Of a stretch of DNA of 64,000 bases, positions 22,801 through 33,967 are shown one piece after another (position 1 is the stretch's first letter; each line of letters opens with the position of its first letter). The DNA lies in contig CM060734.1 of assembly GCA_030704615.1 (NCBI GenBank), forward strand, positions 36,658,042 to 36,722,041. The letters are read 5' to 3'. The DNA is from Takakia lepidozioides. Lineage: Eukaryota > Streptophyta > Takakiopsida > Takakiales > Takakiaceae. The notes beneath the pieces are model-generated. The model saw nothing but the letters and a program-made list of their open reading frames with translations. It did no database searches and was not told the DNA's origin. The position numbers and the translations under genes were made by a program.

Positions 22801-23125
22801 GACAATGCAAACAGCAAGTAAGACAGTGAACTAGATCAGAGTGTACTGTTCAAATTAGATCGTGACTTATACAGGAGGTAGAGGATTTGAAGGAAGGCGG
22901 ACATTGTTCTGTCCACGGCCGGTCAAAAATCGGACGATAGTGGTGATAGTGGTGATGTGATCTTTGAAAGTAATGGAAAAACTTGTAAATTTGTGTGTGC
23001 TTGGGCTGGGATGGTGGTCTGGTCGCCGCTCCATCTGGGTTGGTTAGAGTCTGAACATTTTCAAGTCATGCAATCGGGAATTTCCAGAGGAGGGAGTGGT
23101 AACACAAATAGAACTACGTATATAG
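19881..23125. other. Intergenic region with local repeats, no gene identified
   Basis: A poly(A) run (20390-20403) is followed by a dispersed repeat at 20404-20480 that recurs at 41510-41577. Between about 21140 and 21720 there are two or three diverged tandem copies sharing TCAGTGCCAAG and GCCTGGA-TATTCCAGG. On the minus strand these stay open in short ORFs (21079-21411, 21464-21718) without motifs. GA-rich microsatellite sequence lies at 22730-22760. TTTCATCCAG...GATGAAA inverted motifs occur at about 22476 and 22660. Confidence 0.45.
20404..20480. repeat. Dispersed repeat, copy 1
   Basis: GCATGAGATTTGGGCCTC...CTTGTTCGGGCTGTTGTTCTTCT...CCATGCAGAGAC recurs at 41510-41577, where the Copia-3 LTR begins immediately after CAGAGAC. 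The family is not identified. Confidence 0.6.
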
Positions 23126-24303
23126 ATGAGGATGTTACGCTCTAATACAATGCAGACCTCCCCGGCACCCCCACTGCAACCACCTGTGAAAAAAGCTCGG
23201 GTCGAGTCCTTGCCGGAGCTCCCATCTTCTGCCCCTTCATCTACTCATGAGGAACGTCAAATTGCAGGCACCTTCGACCCTGACATACTTGACTGCCTTG
23301 TTTGCTATGAACCTCTTGCCTCCCCCATTTTCCAGGTAACACAACGACACCGTGCGTCCCGTTCTTTTCCTTTTTATCCCTTTTCGACCTCCGTCTCTTT
23401 GTGTATCTTTCCAAGGTAACATTTGATCATCAAGAGATTATACGTTCCTAAACTGTCTACTTTGTGTCATCTGCATGACTCCTAGGCCATTTGTTCCGAT
23501 CTACATTCCAGATTCAAATTTCCTTATCAGGTGTGAAGGCATTTTTAGTTTTTATGCAGGTGTCTCCCTCCCCGAATAGGATTGTCAATGCGCTTCGCCT
23601 GTGTACTTTTAAATGCATAATGGCCAGAACTTTACTGAACCATTCGTCTGCTGTGTTTGCTGGTGCAGTGCTCAAATGGCCAACTGCCTGCTCAAGCTGT
23701 TGCGAGAAAATAAAAAACGTGTGCTCCTTCTGCGAGAAACCAATTGGAAAGATCCGGTGCCTGGCAATGGAAAAGCTGATAGGGTCCCTGCACATGCACT
23801 GCAGGTATGCTGCATACGGTTGCGAGGATAGGCTGAAGTTTTCCAACAAGAAGTTGCACGAGACATCATGCCCATATGCTCCATTCAAATGCCCCATTGC
23901 TGGGTGCCATTTCTCTGGTGCTGGCAATGCTTTTCCTGACCATTTTAAAAGTTCACACCAAACACGTACAGTCGTTTTCCTATATGACCACCATGTCGTG
24001 CTAAAGGCAGAGGACATGGTATTCCTTCTCCACTACGAAAAGGAGGCTATTGGAAACATGATCTACGTCACATTCTTTGGGCAGATAGCCAGAGAAGAGT
24101 ACTTCTGTTATGGCTTTAGTTCGAGATATGGGAAGACAAGCATCATGTACACCATGCCTCGCAGCATCCTACAGGAGGACAAAAGGGGAACCAATTACGG
24201 CGTTGTTCCCAAGTTAGGGAATACCGACTCTGAGCGTCCGGTCAAGATTTTTCTGACATTCCGGCGAGTGGGAAGCAGTATCTGGCTTGCAGATCAATCC
24301 GTG
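23126..24303 (+). pseudogene. SINA-like E3 ligase, second copy with frameshift in the RING
   Basis: Exon 1 (23126-23335, donor CCAG|GTAACA) is intact and ends PLASPIFQ, as in the first copy. Exon 2 starts at 23669 (TGCTCAAATGGCCAACTGCC). Compared with 17947 (GGCCATACTGCC) one base is missing at the RING histidine codon. After splicing in phase the reading frame is lost; the rest of the RING, the SIAH zinc finger and the C-terminal domain remain open in another frame up to 24450. The histidine ligand is destroyed in either frame. The C-terminal end also differs from copy 1 by small indels near 24260. This is probably a recent pseudogene, or it is expressed only from a start downstream of the RING. 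A sequencing error is the main alternative. Confidence 0.75.
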
Positions 24304-24679
24304 ATGACAGGTTTGTTTGTTCCATCTGCTGCACTACTTTTTGAATTCCTTGAAAGAAGTGGCCCCTACCTTTTGACATCAAAAAGCTCCCTCTCTTTTC
24401 CCCCTTGTCTATGTCAGTATGGGATAGTACAGCTTGAACCAACACGGTGACTAGAACCAGCTGGCAGCTAGTTAGCACCAGGTAGCAACTATTTTCTAAT
24501 TCAGTGTAAAAATTATTATCAAGTGGTCGGTCCCCCTTTGTGGACATTCGTAGTAGTTCTATAGTAAAAGTTGGAAACTCTAAAAAACAGCAGATCCAGA
24601 ACGTTTGATCAAATACCGAGTGCAGTCTCTCGTTTCTCCCCCTGCCTTTTTCTATGTGTTACGATCTAGCTAGGTGTCC

Positions 24680-24977
24680 GTTCGTGCTAAAGGCAGATGA
24701 CATGGTATTCCTTCTCCACTGTGAAAAGGAGGCTATTGGAAATAGGCTCTATGTCACATTCTTTGGGCAGATAGCCAGAGAGGAGTGCTTCTCTTATCGC
24801 TTTACTGTGATATATGGGAAGACAATCGCAAACATGTACACCCAACCTCGAAGCATCCTACAGGAGGACAAAATGGGAACCAATTACATCATTGTTCCCA
24901 AGTTATGGAATACCGACTCTAAGGGTCCGGTCAACATTCGTCTGTCTATCCAGGAAGCATTAGAAACTTCACTGTAG
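24680..24977 (+). pseudogene. SINA-like C-terminal domain fragment
   Basis: The 24654-24977 reading frame contains VLKADDMVFLLHCEKEAIGN, YVTFFGQIAREE and PRSILQEDKMGTNYIIVPKL, homologous to the C-terminal half of the SINA-like proteins at 18621 and 24303. RING and zinc finger are absent. The fragment is joined at about 24680 to 3'-flank sequence of the preceding copy, so it looks like a recombination product between tandem copies. Confidence 0.8.
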
Positions 24978-25934
24978 AGCTGAGGGCATTTTTAATTCTC
25001 GAAGGAGTGCCTCTGTTGAGAAAGATATGATCATGGAAAATCTTCTAAGATAAGTGTTTGCAATGTTCGAAGAATGTGCACCCACTAAGCTGATGCCCAT
25101 GAATTTCTGTTTAGCAACATAGAGAACATGACATTTATTGGAAACCCCCTCCAACTACACATTATATGCAGGTCTTTTACTCATCCTCCACACCCTGCAT
25201 TCTTGCTTCTTGCTTGGAGCTCAGTGGATCCTGTGCACATGGAATTGAGTACTCGATAAGTCTCTCTTTGTGAAATTATTTGTTCTTCCTTGGAAAAAGG
25301 GTCACAGAAGTGTGACAAAGAGTTTCCTTGTATCTCTTTTCTCTTGCACAAAATGGAAAAAAAAAAAAAAAACAATTAACTAGGTGACTAATTGGTTGCT
25401 GTAGGGACAGAACCTCAAGTGTATAAAGAGATGTACCACACTTGCAAGAGACACTTTGCAGTCAACAAATAGTTTGGTGCAGACGAGAATCTGCAGCAGA
25501 ATGTAATATAGTGGCTGGATAAATTGCAAACCTCCATCCAGTAGGCCAAAACAATTAGAACTATGAATGGCAGGTTTATATGTTCAATTATTTGCCACAA
25601 GTATTACCTTGTCCATTCATTGTTCAATGTAGTTCACCCGGAGCTCGGACTAGAAGCTAGTAAATGATACATGAAATATGCAAGTTTTGATCATTCAAGG
25701 ATCTGAATCCCTCACACGTATGAATATTACAATAGTTCTTAAATATGAGGATCGCATGCATAATTAACTGTCACACAGTGCAGTAAGATTCATTAATTTT
25801 TATGGTGATGGAACTCCTTTAAGACTGTACATGAACATGTCATGCAAAACCTATCTCAGAAACACTGCCAACAAGAAGGGACATCAGATGAGGGAGGAAT
25901 GGAGACTCACTTATTAGACAACTAAATGGTTGTT

Positions 25935-26262
25935 CAGTGACGTCGATTTGCGGTTTCTGTTATGCCAGAATCAGCCACATAAGAGTAGCACATATGGTAG
26001 TCTTGCCTCCATAATTACTCACATGGAATCCCCAATATCTGCCCTCTTGTAAGGGTCATAGGAACTGATATTTGTCAGTCCCCATGTCGAATTTCCCACA
26101 AGGTCCAACTCCTCCAAAAACATGATTTTAAAGCCAAAGAGAGTAAGTACGTAAGAAATAGGTCATAACTATTTTGTTTTTCATTTGTGGAGAAGAATAT
26201 GGCAGGCTTTCCAGTATGCACATGCAGTTCTTCTGTTGAAATGTGTATTAATAAATAGATGC
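25935..26262 (+). repeat. Segment inverted relative to duplication unit 2
   Basis: TGACGTCGATTTGCGG...GTGTATTAATAAATAG reads as the reverse complement of 35988-36290, although flanking blocks on both sides are in direct orientation between the two units. Confidence 0.8.
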
Positions 26263-26559
26263 TAAGAAGTGGGGAGTCATCGAAGTAATACACGGTATGT
26301 TCACGGTATGTAATACACGGTATTTTGTATCAAGATTTGCATTTTGATACAAGTTGGGCAGTCCTAGAACCAAGAAGCGAGGAGAAGGTTCTAAGGGCTG
26401 AGATGTGTGAGGCTTTCTTTAGAATTTTAGTAGCTCGCACTCTGGGGTGCGAATATTATTGCAGTCGGATGGCTCCAAATGGCTGAACACATCGTGTTGG
26501 GCTTTGTCTGGTGATCAAAATGAGAGCTGAGGGATCCAACTTTATTATGAAACTCCTTA

Positions 26560-27226
26560 CTGCACACTAATACTTTTTGGCTCGGCGATTGAGCCTGCAA
26601 TTATTTCAGACCCTCTTCAGCCCGGTGCACATCACACGTTTGACATTGAAAGTCGACAATCGACAACAGTTTGAACACGTCCGATACTTGCAGAGTATCC
26701 CGAGTTGGTGTCGCACGAGTTGACTCGTAGATTTGAATCCATTTATCACGATACTGGTCACTCGTTCGTCAAAGTCTGTGAGGGAAAAAGGTGATCGACA
26801 TTAGACTCGCTGGAGATTAACCTGCCCACAGTTTTTCCACGACAATCCGATTAGTTCCCGACCGAGGCTCTCTAAATATAGACCAGTGCAGACCCTTAAA
26901 ATGTTGAATTAAATGATTTAGGGGGCCGTGCCCTTCAAGTTTTTCTGTCAAAACAGAAACAGCAAAAACAAAAAGATAAACAAAAAGATAAAAGTTGGGG
27001 TCACTTTTAGCCGGGTGTAACTTCTCGGGCTTTATAAACCCCGCCAACCCCGCTCGCTTTGCGTATCTCTCTCCTGTCTGTATGATCTTCACTGCCCACT
27101 TTCGGACTCTCTCTTAGTCTTTGAGCATTCTGCGGACGTTATAAAGTTCTGTCTCAATTCATTTCTCTCTGATCTTCATTGCCTCAGTTTTGTACTCTCT
27201 AGAGCTGATCTTCACTGCTCCACAAT
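26560..27226 (+). promoter_or_regulatory. Promoter region of truncated SAUR copy 1
   Basis: Nearly identical to the region before the intact SAUR. It contains a TATA-like CTTTATAAACC near 27032 and a TGTCTC auxin-response-type core near 27150. In this copy the upstream TGTCTC of unit 2 (37074) reads TGTCGC. Confidence 0.5.
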
Positions 27227-27433
27227 ATGTTGGCAACACTCTCTTTTCCTTGTATGGACACAGTACATTTTTCGACCTCCAATTGCTCCCCGTTGATGTC
27301 GACATCCAACAGTCAGAAGCTGGTGTCCAAGACGAAGATAGCAAACAAAGTGGCCAGCTATGTGAAGCATCATTTACAGGCCATAGGCTTTGGAAAGCCT
27401 CAAAGTTTGGCCTCCTTCGAATCCGAAGCATCT
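27227..27433 (+). pseudogene. SAUR-like gene, truncated by a Copia LTR
   Basis: The reading frame MLATLSFPCMDTVHFSTS...LASFESEAS matches residues 1-69 of the SAUR at 37599 with few changes. At 27434 a Copia LTR (TGTTAGAATTGAG...) begins and the ORF ends one codon later. The conserved SAUR domain (residues ~130-200 in the intact copy) is therefore missing. The remainder of the gene is not found on the other side of the Copia remnant, so the break also involved a deletion or rearrangement. Confidence 0.85.
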
Positions 27434-27740
27434 TGTTAGAATTGAGCAAGAACATGAACAAGAACTAAAGTCTTAGACTAAAGCTAAAACTAAAGCTCTC
27501 CTCCCAACCATAGAAGCCACCATCATACTCTTACACTTAGACTAGTGGCTTCACCCCCGAGCTTGTACAAGAAGGTCTCTAGAAAGTCCTACTTGGTCAT
27601 TTCCACTTCCACTATGGTGACCATCCACATTCTAGCCATTCATCTTCCAAAGATGAATTAAACAAGATAGTCTCTTAGACTTCTAAACCTTTGGCCTTCA
27701 AGACTCTTAGTCTTCTAGATATGTTTAATTACTTCCAACA
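27434..27740 (-). repeat. 3' LTR of Copia-1
   Basis: The 307-bp LTR runs TGTTGGAAGTAATT...AATTCTAACA on the minus strand (TG...CA), preceded by the purine-rich GAGTGGGAG. It interrupts the SAUR copy at 27433. Confidence 0.8.
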
Positions 27741-27869
27741 CTCCCACTCAATTAAACCATATCATTGAGCTCCTTCGTTTGTCTTTGGAGAAGAAACATC
27801 AAGTAAGGCTGAACACTTCATTTGTTTTGTTTGTGGTAGACTCTTCGTCAAAACATCCGCAACCATATC

Positions 27870-29357
27870 TCATGTAGCACAATAGGTCATCTTGATCTCT
27901 CTCTTGCATACAACTTCCCGTATGTAGTGATGTTGCACTTCAATGTGCTTCGTCCTTGAATGATACTTCGGATTCTGACTTAGTGCAATCGCACTTTGAT
28001 TGTCACAATAGAGAATCGTAGGTAGTGATTGGAGATGATCCAAATCTCCAAGCAACTTCTGTAACCAAATAGCCTCATTTGCTGCTTGTGTAATGGACAT
28101 GTACTCAACTTCTGTTGATGACAACGCTGTTGTAACTTGTCGTTTGCTAGACCAAGATACAGCTCCACCTGCTATGAGAAAACAATGGTTTGAAGTTGAT
28201 TTTCTACTATCAACGTCTCATGCCCAGTCAGCATCAGCAAACCCCAACAAACTTGGATCTTCCACTCTCTTGTAGAGTAGACCAGAGGTTGATGTTCCTC
28301 TTAGATATCGAAATATCATCTTCACTGCTTTCCAATGGGTTTGTTCGGGATTTGAAAAAAATTGTGAGACCACTCCAACTGAATGTGCAATGTCTGGCCT
28401 AGTACAAACCATGCAATACATCAAACTGCCGACTGCGCTTTGATAAAGAGTTTTCCTCATATCTTCTTGCTCTTCTTGAGTCTTAGGTGCCATATCCTTC
28501 GTAAGTTTCAAATCAACTTCGAGAGGAGTTGATGTTGGCTTACTCATCTCCAACTTAAACATTTGTAGAATTGTCTCAATGTATTGTCGTTGATGCATGA
28601 ATATTGTATGGTTCACTCGATCTCTGCTGATTTGAATACCAAGACAGAACCGAATCTCACCCATGTCAGTCATGGCAAACTCAGCACTCAACAGCGCTTT
28701 GGTTTCTGGCAACAACCTTTGATGATCGTTGGTGACAATGATTGTGTCATCCACATATAAAGCTATGACCACAAATTGCTCTCCCATCTTTTTCACATAG
28801 ATGTTTGTGTCAGCAATGCTTCGCTCAAATCTTGTCTTTAAGAGGTAAACATCGATCCTAGCATACCAAGCTCGAGGACTTTGTTTGAGTCCATACAAAC
28901 TCTTTTGCAGCTTACACACAATATCACTTTCTCCTTGTACAAACCCTTCAGGTTGTCTCATGTAGATCTCTTCTTGTAGTTCTCCATTCAGAAATGCGGT
29001 CTTAACATCCATTTGATGAACTTCGTGATCATGTTGAGCTGCAAGAGCTAACAACACTCTGATAGAAGAAATCTTCACCACTGGTGAGAAGGTTTCATTG
29101 TAATTCACTCATTGAATTTGTACATAGCCTTTAGTTACAAGACGAGCTTTGTACCGGTAAATAGATTCATCAGCTTTGTACTTCAACTTGAAGATCCACT
29201 TGCAACCAATGGCTCTTCGTCCTGCAGGCAACCTAGTGAGTGTCCATGCTTTGTTTTGCATCAATGAATCCAACTCTGAGTTGATTGCTTCTTCCCATTG
29301 TAGTTTGTCTGGAGAGCGCATCGCTTCCTCATATGTAGCAGGCTCAACCACGTGCAT
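27870..29357 (-). pseudogene. Copia-1 reverse transcriptase and RNase H
   Basis: The frame from 29357 down carries NKAWTLTRLPAGRRAIGCKW, then NETFSPVVKISSIRVLLALA, the QMDVKTAFLNGELQEEIYM motif, LYGLKQSPRAWY and the catalytic LYVDDTIIV. RNase H follows with GFADADWA and, after a stop, SRKSTS...STEVEYMSITQAANEAIWL and YCDNQSAIAL. Two TGA stops replace glycine codons: at 29108-29110 (QIQ*VNYNE) and at the ADWA*D of RNase H (about 28218). Otherwise the frame is remarkably intact. Confidence 0.9.
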
Positions 29358-29371
29358 ATGTCCATATCCCT

Positions 29372-29822
29372 ACTTAGAAGCGAAGGAAACTTGACTCCAA
29401 ATCAGATGGATGCATCTTCATTGGCTACACAGAAGATGTGAAGGGATATAAGTTGTTCAATAAGACAACTAAGGCTGTCAAACACAGTAGGGACGTAGTG
29501 TTTGATAAAGGCTTCATACCCTCTTTGGTAGTGGGAGAAGATGATATGGGAATGAGCTTAGAGCCATTACACCATTTCCAAGAGGAGTTTTATGAGGAGC
29601 CAATACAAGAGATGGCTGAAGCAAATGATGGGAGGTGTTCAACTTGATGGAGTTGATCAAGAAGTCGAAGTTGGTGAACCACTTGTTGATATGGACTCTA
29701 GAGATGAAGTTGAAGATGTGCCAATTCTAAGGACATCTCAGCGGGAAAGAAAAGCTCCTAGTAGGCTGATTACATCTATGAGTGCCATTGAAGCTATGGA
29801 AGAAGCATCACTAGGCTTCTGA
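29372..29822 (+). pseudogene. Inverted Copia-1 segment (between integrase and RT)
   Basis: On the plus strand this reads KRRKLDSKSDGCIFIGYTED, then VKGYKLFNKTTKAVKHSRDV and later RTSQRERKAPSRL, which in Copia polyproteins lies between integrase and reverse transcriptase. Both neighbours here are on the minus strand, so the segment is inverted within the element. About 25-30 residues expected after the TPEEVWSG motif (HLRVFGC region) are missing at the right breakpoint. Confidence 0.85.
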
Positions 29823-31126
29823 CCACTCCATACCTCTTCTGGTGTTTTTCCCAACACTGATTTGAAGGTATTATGTTGTGAAGATATGTTGCAGTGCCAA
29901 CAGCTTCTGCCCAAAAATGATTTGAAATATTCACTTCTTTCAACATACTCCTTGCAGATTCTTGTAGTGATCTATTCATCCGCTCAGCTACACCATTCTG
30001 CTCAAGTGTATATGGAACAGTAAGCTATCGAGCTATTCCATTCTCTTGACAAAACTGATTGAAAGCCTTTGAGATGTACTCACCACCTTTGTCAGATCTC
30101 AAAATCTTAAGAGGCTTTTCAGTTTGTTATTCTGCAAGTACTTTGAACTCATTGAATTTCTCTAGCACTTGACTTTTCTGCCTTAGGAAATTCACCACAA
30201 CCCTCCTTGACAAATCATCAATGAATGTCACAAAGTACCTTGTTCCTCCAAGTCATGTGGTTTGCATTGGCCCGCACACATCAGAATGTACAATCTCCAA
30301 TATACTTGTGGCTCTTCGTCCACCATCCTTAGGAAATTGACCTCGATGTTGCTTCCTTTCCAAGCAACCTTTGCATAGACGCATATCGCTCATCTCCTTC
30401 AATGGTAGTCCTTCCACAAGGTGGCTTGAGAATTGCATCTGTCTCAACTTCTTAATGCTCACATGACCTAACCTTCTATGCCACAACTTTGTTTCTGACA
30501 TGACAGTGTAGATCCCAACTGTGGTGAAAATGTGGTAAAAACACTAGAGATATGATGTTGTAATCTATACAAGCAACAGCTCCTGAGCTATCTGTGATAG
30601 TACAACTCCCATCTTGGAATACCATTCTGTATCCCTTTGCAACAATTTGCCTTACAGACAGCAGGTTCTTTGTTAAAATAGGGACATGTAGGACATTTTC
30701 CACCTCTACGGTTTCCCCTTCATTGAGCATAAGAGAGACTAAGCCTTCCCCACCAATGACAGGCTTGTTATCATCTCCCAAAAGAACATATTGTGTAGGT
30801 GAAAGAGATCTATAGGATAAGAAATGCTCTCTCTCTGAACTCATATGTTGAGATGCTCATGAATCAACATACCACACATGCTTTTGTCTAGTAGTGGCTG
30901 AGAGAGACACAACAAATAGAATAGCATTCCTGTGATGAGTAGCTATGTTCCCTTGACTCTCTCTGTTGCGCTCATCTGCAATGCGCTTTCTACAATCCTT
31001 GATCATGTGACCAAGTTTCTTGCAATAAAAACACCTCACTTTGGCCTTTTTGATCTTTGAGTTAGATTGAGGTTTCTGAAACCTCTGGGACTTCTGAGAC
31101 ATATGTGAAGGGAGTCTTCTATTCAA
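29823..31126 (-). pseudogene. Copia-1 gag zinc knuckle, protease and integrase
   Basis: From 31126 down: CFYCKKLGHMIKDC zinc knuckle; protease start HVWYVDS followed by TGA (30850) and ASQHM, so the catalytic DSG is DS-stop; the LHVPILTKNLLSVRQI protease tail; pre-integrase LWHRRLGHVSIKKL with CKGCLERKQHRGQF; integrase with VTFIDDLSRR, ILRSDKGGEY and EQNGVAERMNRSLQESARSM. Stops also occur before LGGTRYF, in AE*QTEK and in GIAR*LTVP. Confidence 0.85.
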
Positions 31127-31137
31127 GACTACTCCAG

Positions 31138-31765
31138 TCTTGCCTGTTGTTTGCTATGAACCTCTTGCCTCCCCCATTTTCCAGGTACCCAACGACACCT
31201 TGCTTCTCGTCTCCTCTGTCTGTACTTTCTGTCATGTGCATGGCTCCTACGAGGATTATTCCGATTTGAATTGCAGGTTCCAATCTCCTTATCAGGTGTG
31301 AACGCATTTTTAGTTTTTATGCAGGTGTCTCCCTCCCCGAATAAGGTCGTAAATGCACTTGAACGATTTGTTCCTTTCTATCACAAAAATGAGTACAATA
31401 ATTGAGAACATCAATTGGATTCACTTCGCCAGTGTGGCCGGAACTTTACTGAACCATTCTTCTGTTGTGTTGGCTGGTGCAGTGCTCGAATGGCCATACT
31501 GCATGCTCAAGCTGTTGCTAGAAAATCAAAAACGTGTGCTCCTTATGCGAGAAACCAATTGGAAAGATCCGGTGCTTGACAATGGAAAAGCTGATAGAGT
31601 CCCTGCACATGCACTGCAGGTATGCTGAATAAGGTTGCGAGGATAGGCTGAAGTTTTCCAACAAGAAGTTGCACGAGACATCATGCCCACATAATGCCCT
31701 ATTGATGGGTGTCATTTCTCTGGTGTTGGCAATGCTTTTCCTCACCATTTTAAAAGTTTACACCT
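31138..31765 (+). pseudogene. SINA-like E3 ligase, third copy (5' part)
   Basis: The end of exon 1 (VCYEPLASPIFQ, 31147-31183) lacks its upstream part, which is replaced by Copia-1. After the intron, exon 2 begins at the GGTGCAG acceptor with CSNGHTACSSCC; the histidine is present here, unlike in copy 2. Stops follow (CC*KIKNVC and AE*GCEDR) and a deletion removes part of the zinc finger. Sequence breaks at 31765, where a Copia gag fragment starts. Confidence 0.8.
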
Positions 31766-32085
31766 GATGGGTTGTGAGACATCAGCCGCTTTCTGGCATA
31801 AGCTCAGCATCGTGCATGAGCAACGATCAGCGGAGAATGTTTTTCGCCTTCAAGAAAACTTTTACAAGTGCAGCATGGAAGACGGAGAAGACATAGCAGA
31901 TTTTCTTGGCAAAATTGAGCTCATTATCAATTCGCTAAGAGGCATGGGAGATGCCAGCTTTACAGATTCAGCAGTTATTGCCAAGATTCTTTGCAACTTG
32001 CCAACATATCTCAGTCATTTCAGATCAGCCTGGGATAGTGTGTCGGATGGACCGAAAAGAACATTGAAATGTTGACCTCGCGGCT
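31766..32085 (+). pseudogene. Copia gag fragment, plus strand (Copia-2A)
   Basis: The ORF contains FWHKLSIVHEQRSAENVFRL, YKCSMEDGEDIADFLGKIE and LCNLPTYLSHFRSAW, the UBN2-type gag domain of Copia elements. It stops abruptly at about 32085 against a Copia fragment in the opposite orientation. Confidence 0.8.
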
Positions 32086-33951
32086 GCTGACAGAGGTCGG
32101 CTTCCTGACCTATTCAACACATACACGGCTGTATGCATGGCTTCAGCCCAAAATTTCAGATCCATTCCACTTGCATGCAACATACTCCTTGCAGACTCAA
32201 CTATGGTTCTATTATCTCTTTTTGAGAAACCATTCTGCTCCGGTGAATATAGAGCACTCATCTCATGAAAAATATCTTGATCATCAAGATATTTCCTCAT
32301 CTTCTCACTGACGTATTCCCCTCCTCTGTCACTCCTTAATCTCTTAACTCTCTGAGCAGTCTCTCTGCTCGTCTTCTTTACCATGTCTCTTACACAGTCA
32401 AAGCCATCTGACTTTTTGCTCACACAATATATGACTCTATAATTAGAGAAGTCGTCCTTAAAACATCTGCCTCCTCTCTGTGACACTACATGCATAGGGC
32501 CACACACGTCTGTGTGCAACAGTTCTCCTGGGGCTGTAGCCTTCGCTCTGCTCTCTTGACTGGGAAACTTGTCTGTGTTTTTTGCCATGTGCACAGCCTT
32601 CACAAAAGCTCACCTCAGTCTCTCCTTCACGGATATTCAGTCCTTCTACCATGCCTATCTTAGACATCTTGATCAGCATGTTACAATTCACGTGACCAAA
32701 TCTATGGTTCCAGAGTTTTACTTTCTCGGCTGTAGTTCGCCAATATAGGCTCTGGCGTTGGTTATCCTCTCTTCCACACAATTTGACTGGCTAGTTGGTG
32801 TGACCAATTCTATCAAAAGTTTATATAACTTTCCATCTCTCTTACCAATCATGACCACCTTGCCTGTACCGTCTTTGTCTATCAGTTGACACTCTCTCTT
32901 CCCATAGACCGTCACTAGACCTTTGTATGCAGCCTGACTTGTTGAGAACAAGTTTGTACGCAATCTAGGTACATATAATATTCTCGTCAAAGTCTCATAC
33001 TCCCACTGGCCATGTACATAGCACTTGACATCAATGTCACCAACTCCTCTAACCTAAATTTGTCGATCATCAGCAACAGCCACATGCCATCGACCTTCTT
33101 CAACACTCTTGAGATTCTTGAACCATCTCACCTAGGTCAGTCAATCTGTTTGCCAGACTCAATGGTGTACTAATGTGAGTCGAAATATCATCGTTATCTC
33201 TCATTCTGTACTCAAAGAACTTTTGCCGAAGGATATGGATGTTCTCACTTGCGTTCTGCTCATGTACTAACTTCAACTTTTTCCACATGAGCACAGCAGA
33301 TTTACAATTGATCAACTGTTGTAATTAAGTATTTCCTGTTTACTGTTGAACATATGAGCATAGTAGCTGCATTGTCTCTCTCATCCTATTCCTCCTCAAT
33401 CTCGGCTTTTGCTCTAGTCTCGACTCCCTCGACTAGACTAAGCAGTTTCTTCGATCTGAAAACCACCTACATCTGGAACTTCCAGAGTTGGAAGTTATCT
33501 CCATCAAACCTAATATTACTCGATTTCTTGATCTCTATGCCCATGGACGTCATCACTAATTCCTACACTTCAGCAAATGTGGGCCCATAACCTTTAGGAA
33601 AACAACGTTACTATATCATAGCAAGACTTCGTTGGAGTAAGCTAGAGTACTTTTATTGATCATTAAGAAGACACCGTGATGCTTAACCCATGATACTACA
33701 CTCTGTGTGTACCTCTGCATCCATCATCGTACTTTGGACAGCTTGCACCCTATATACTCAAAATAGTGGCGGCGGCCCACTTTGAATCAGCAGTTCAAAA
33801 ACCAATTGCCAGGCGGCATGTCAACAGTCACCCACTGTTCATGCAAAACAGCTGTAGCCTGACCAGCTAATCATTCTATCTAGTCACATCAGAGATTACT
33901 CTCGACAGTAAGTAATTAGTAACTAACGGCGAACTGTAACTCCAACAGTTC
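32086..33951 (-). mobile_element. Copia-2B fragment: LTR, gag, protease and integrase
   Basis: On the minus strand: probable 5' LTR (33951-~33605, starting TGTTGGAGTTACAG, with TATATAGGGTG and CAATAAAAG inside), a candidate primer-binding site GGTTATGGGCCC near 33593, gag with KLVHEQNASENIHILRQKFF (33100-33315), protease tail LYVPRLRTNLFSTSQAAYKG, pre-integrase LWNHRFGHVNCNMLIKMSKI and CEGCAHGKKHRQ, and integrase with LRSDRGGEYVS and SPEQNGFSKRDNRTIVESAR. RT and RNase H are missing. The integrase is cut off at about 32086. Confidence 0.8.
33605..33951 (-). repeat. Probable 5' LTR of Copia-2B
   Basis: The inferred LTR starts TGTTGGAG at 33951 and reads left. The TATA-like and polyadenylation-like motifs are in the expected order. 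The left limit is uncertain by some tens of bases. Confidence 0.5.
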
Positions 33952-33967
33952 GCGGGTCTTAATTCAT

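Larger units (their letters stand above)
24300..27433 (+). repeat. Segmental duplication, unit 1 (SINA 3' flank to SAUR)
   Basis: This stretch matches 34000-37806 in the same order: SINA 3' flank, GAGCTGAGGGCATTTTTAAT block (24978 versus 34999), TATGCAAGTTT-GATCATTCAAG block (25678 versus 35530), SAUR promoter (26560-27226 versus 36930-37598) and SAUR start. Differences include the SINA fragment at 24680, an inverted sub-segment and Copia insertions. Confidence 0.85.
27434..31130 (-). mobile_element. Copia-1 LTR retrotransposon, 5'-truncated and decayed
   Basis: Read on the minus strand the order is gag zinc knuckle, protease, pre-integrase, integrase, (inverted segment), reverse transcriptase, RNase H, polypurine tract (GAGTGGGAG just above 27740) and 3' LTR 27434-27740. 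The 5' LTR and most of gag are missing; the right end abuts SINA sequence at about 31130-31138. At least six in-frame stops are present. Confidence 0.88.
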
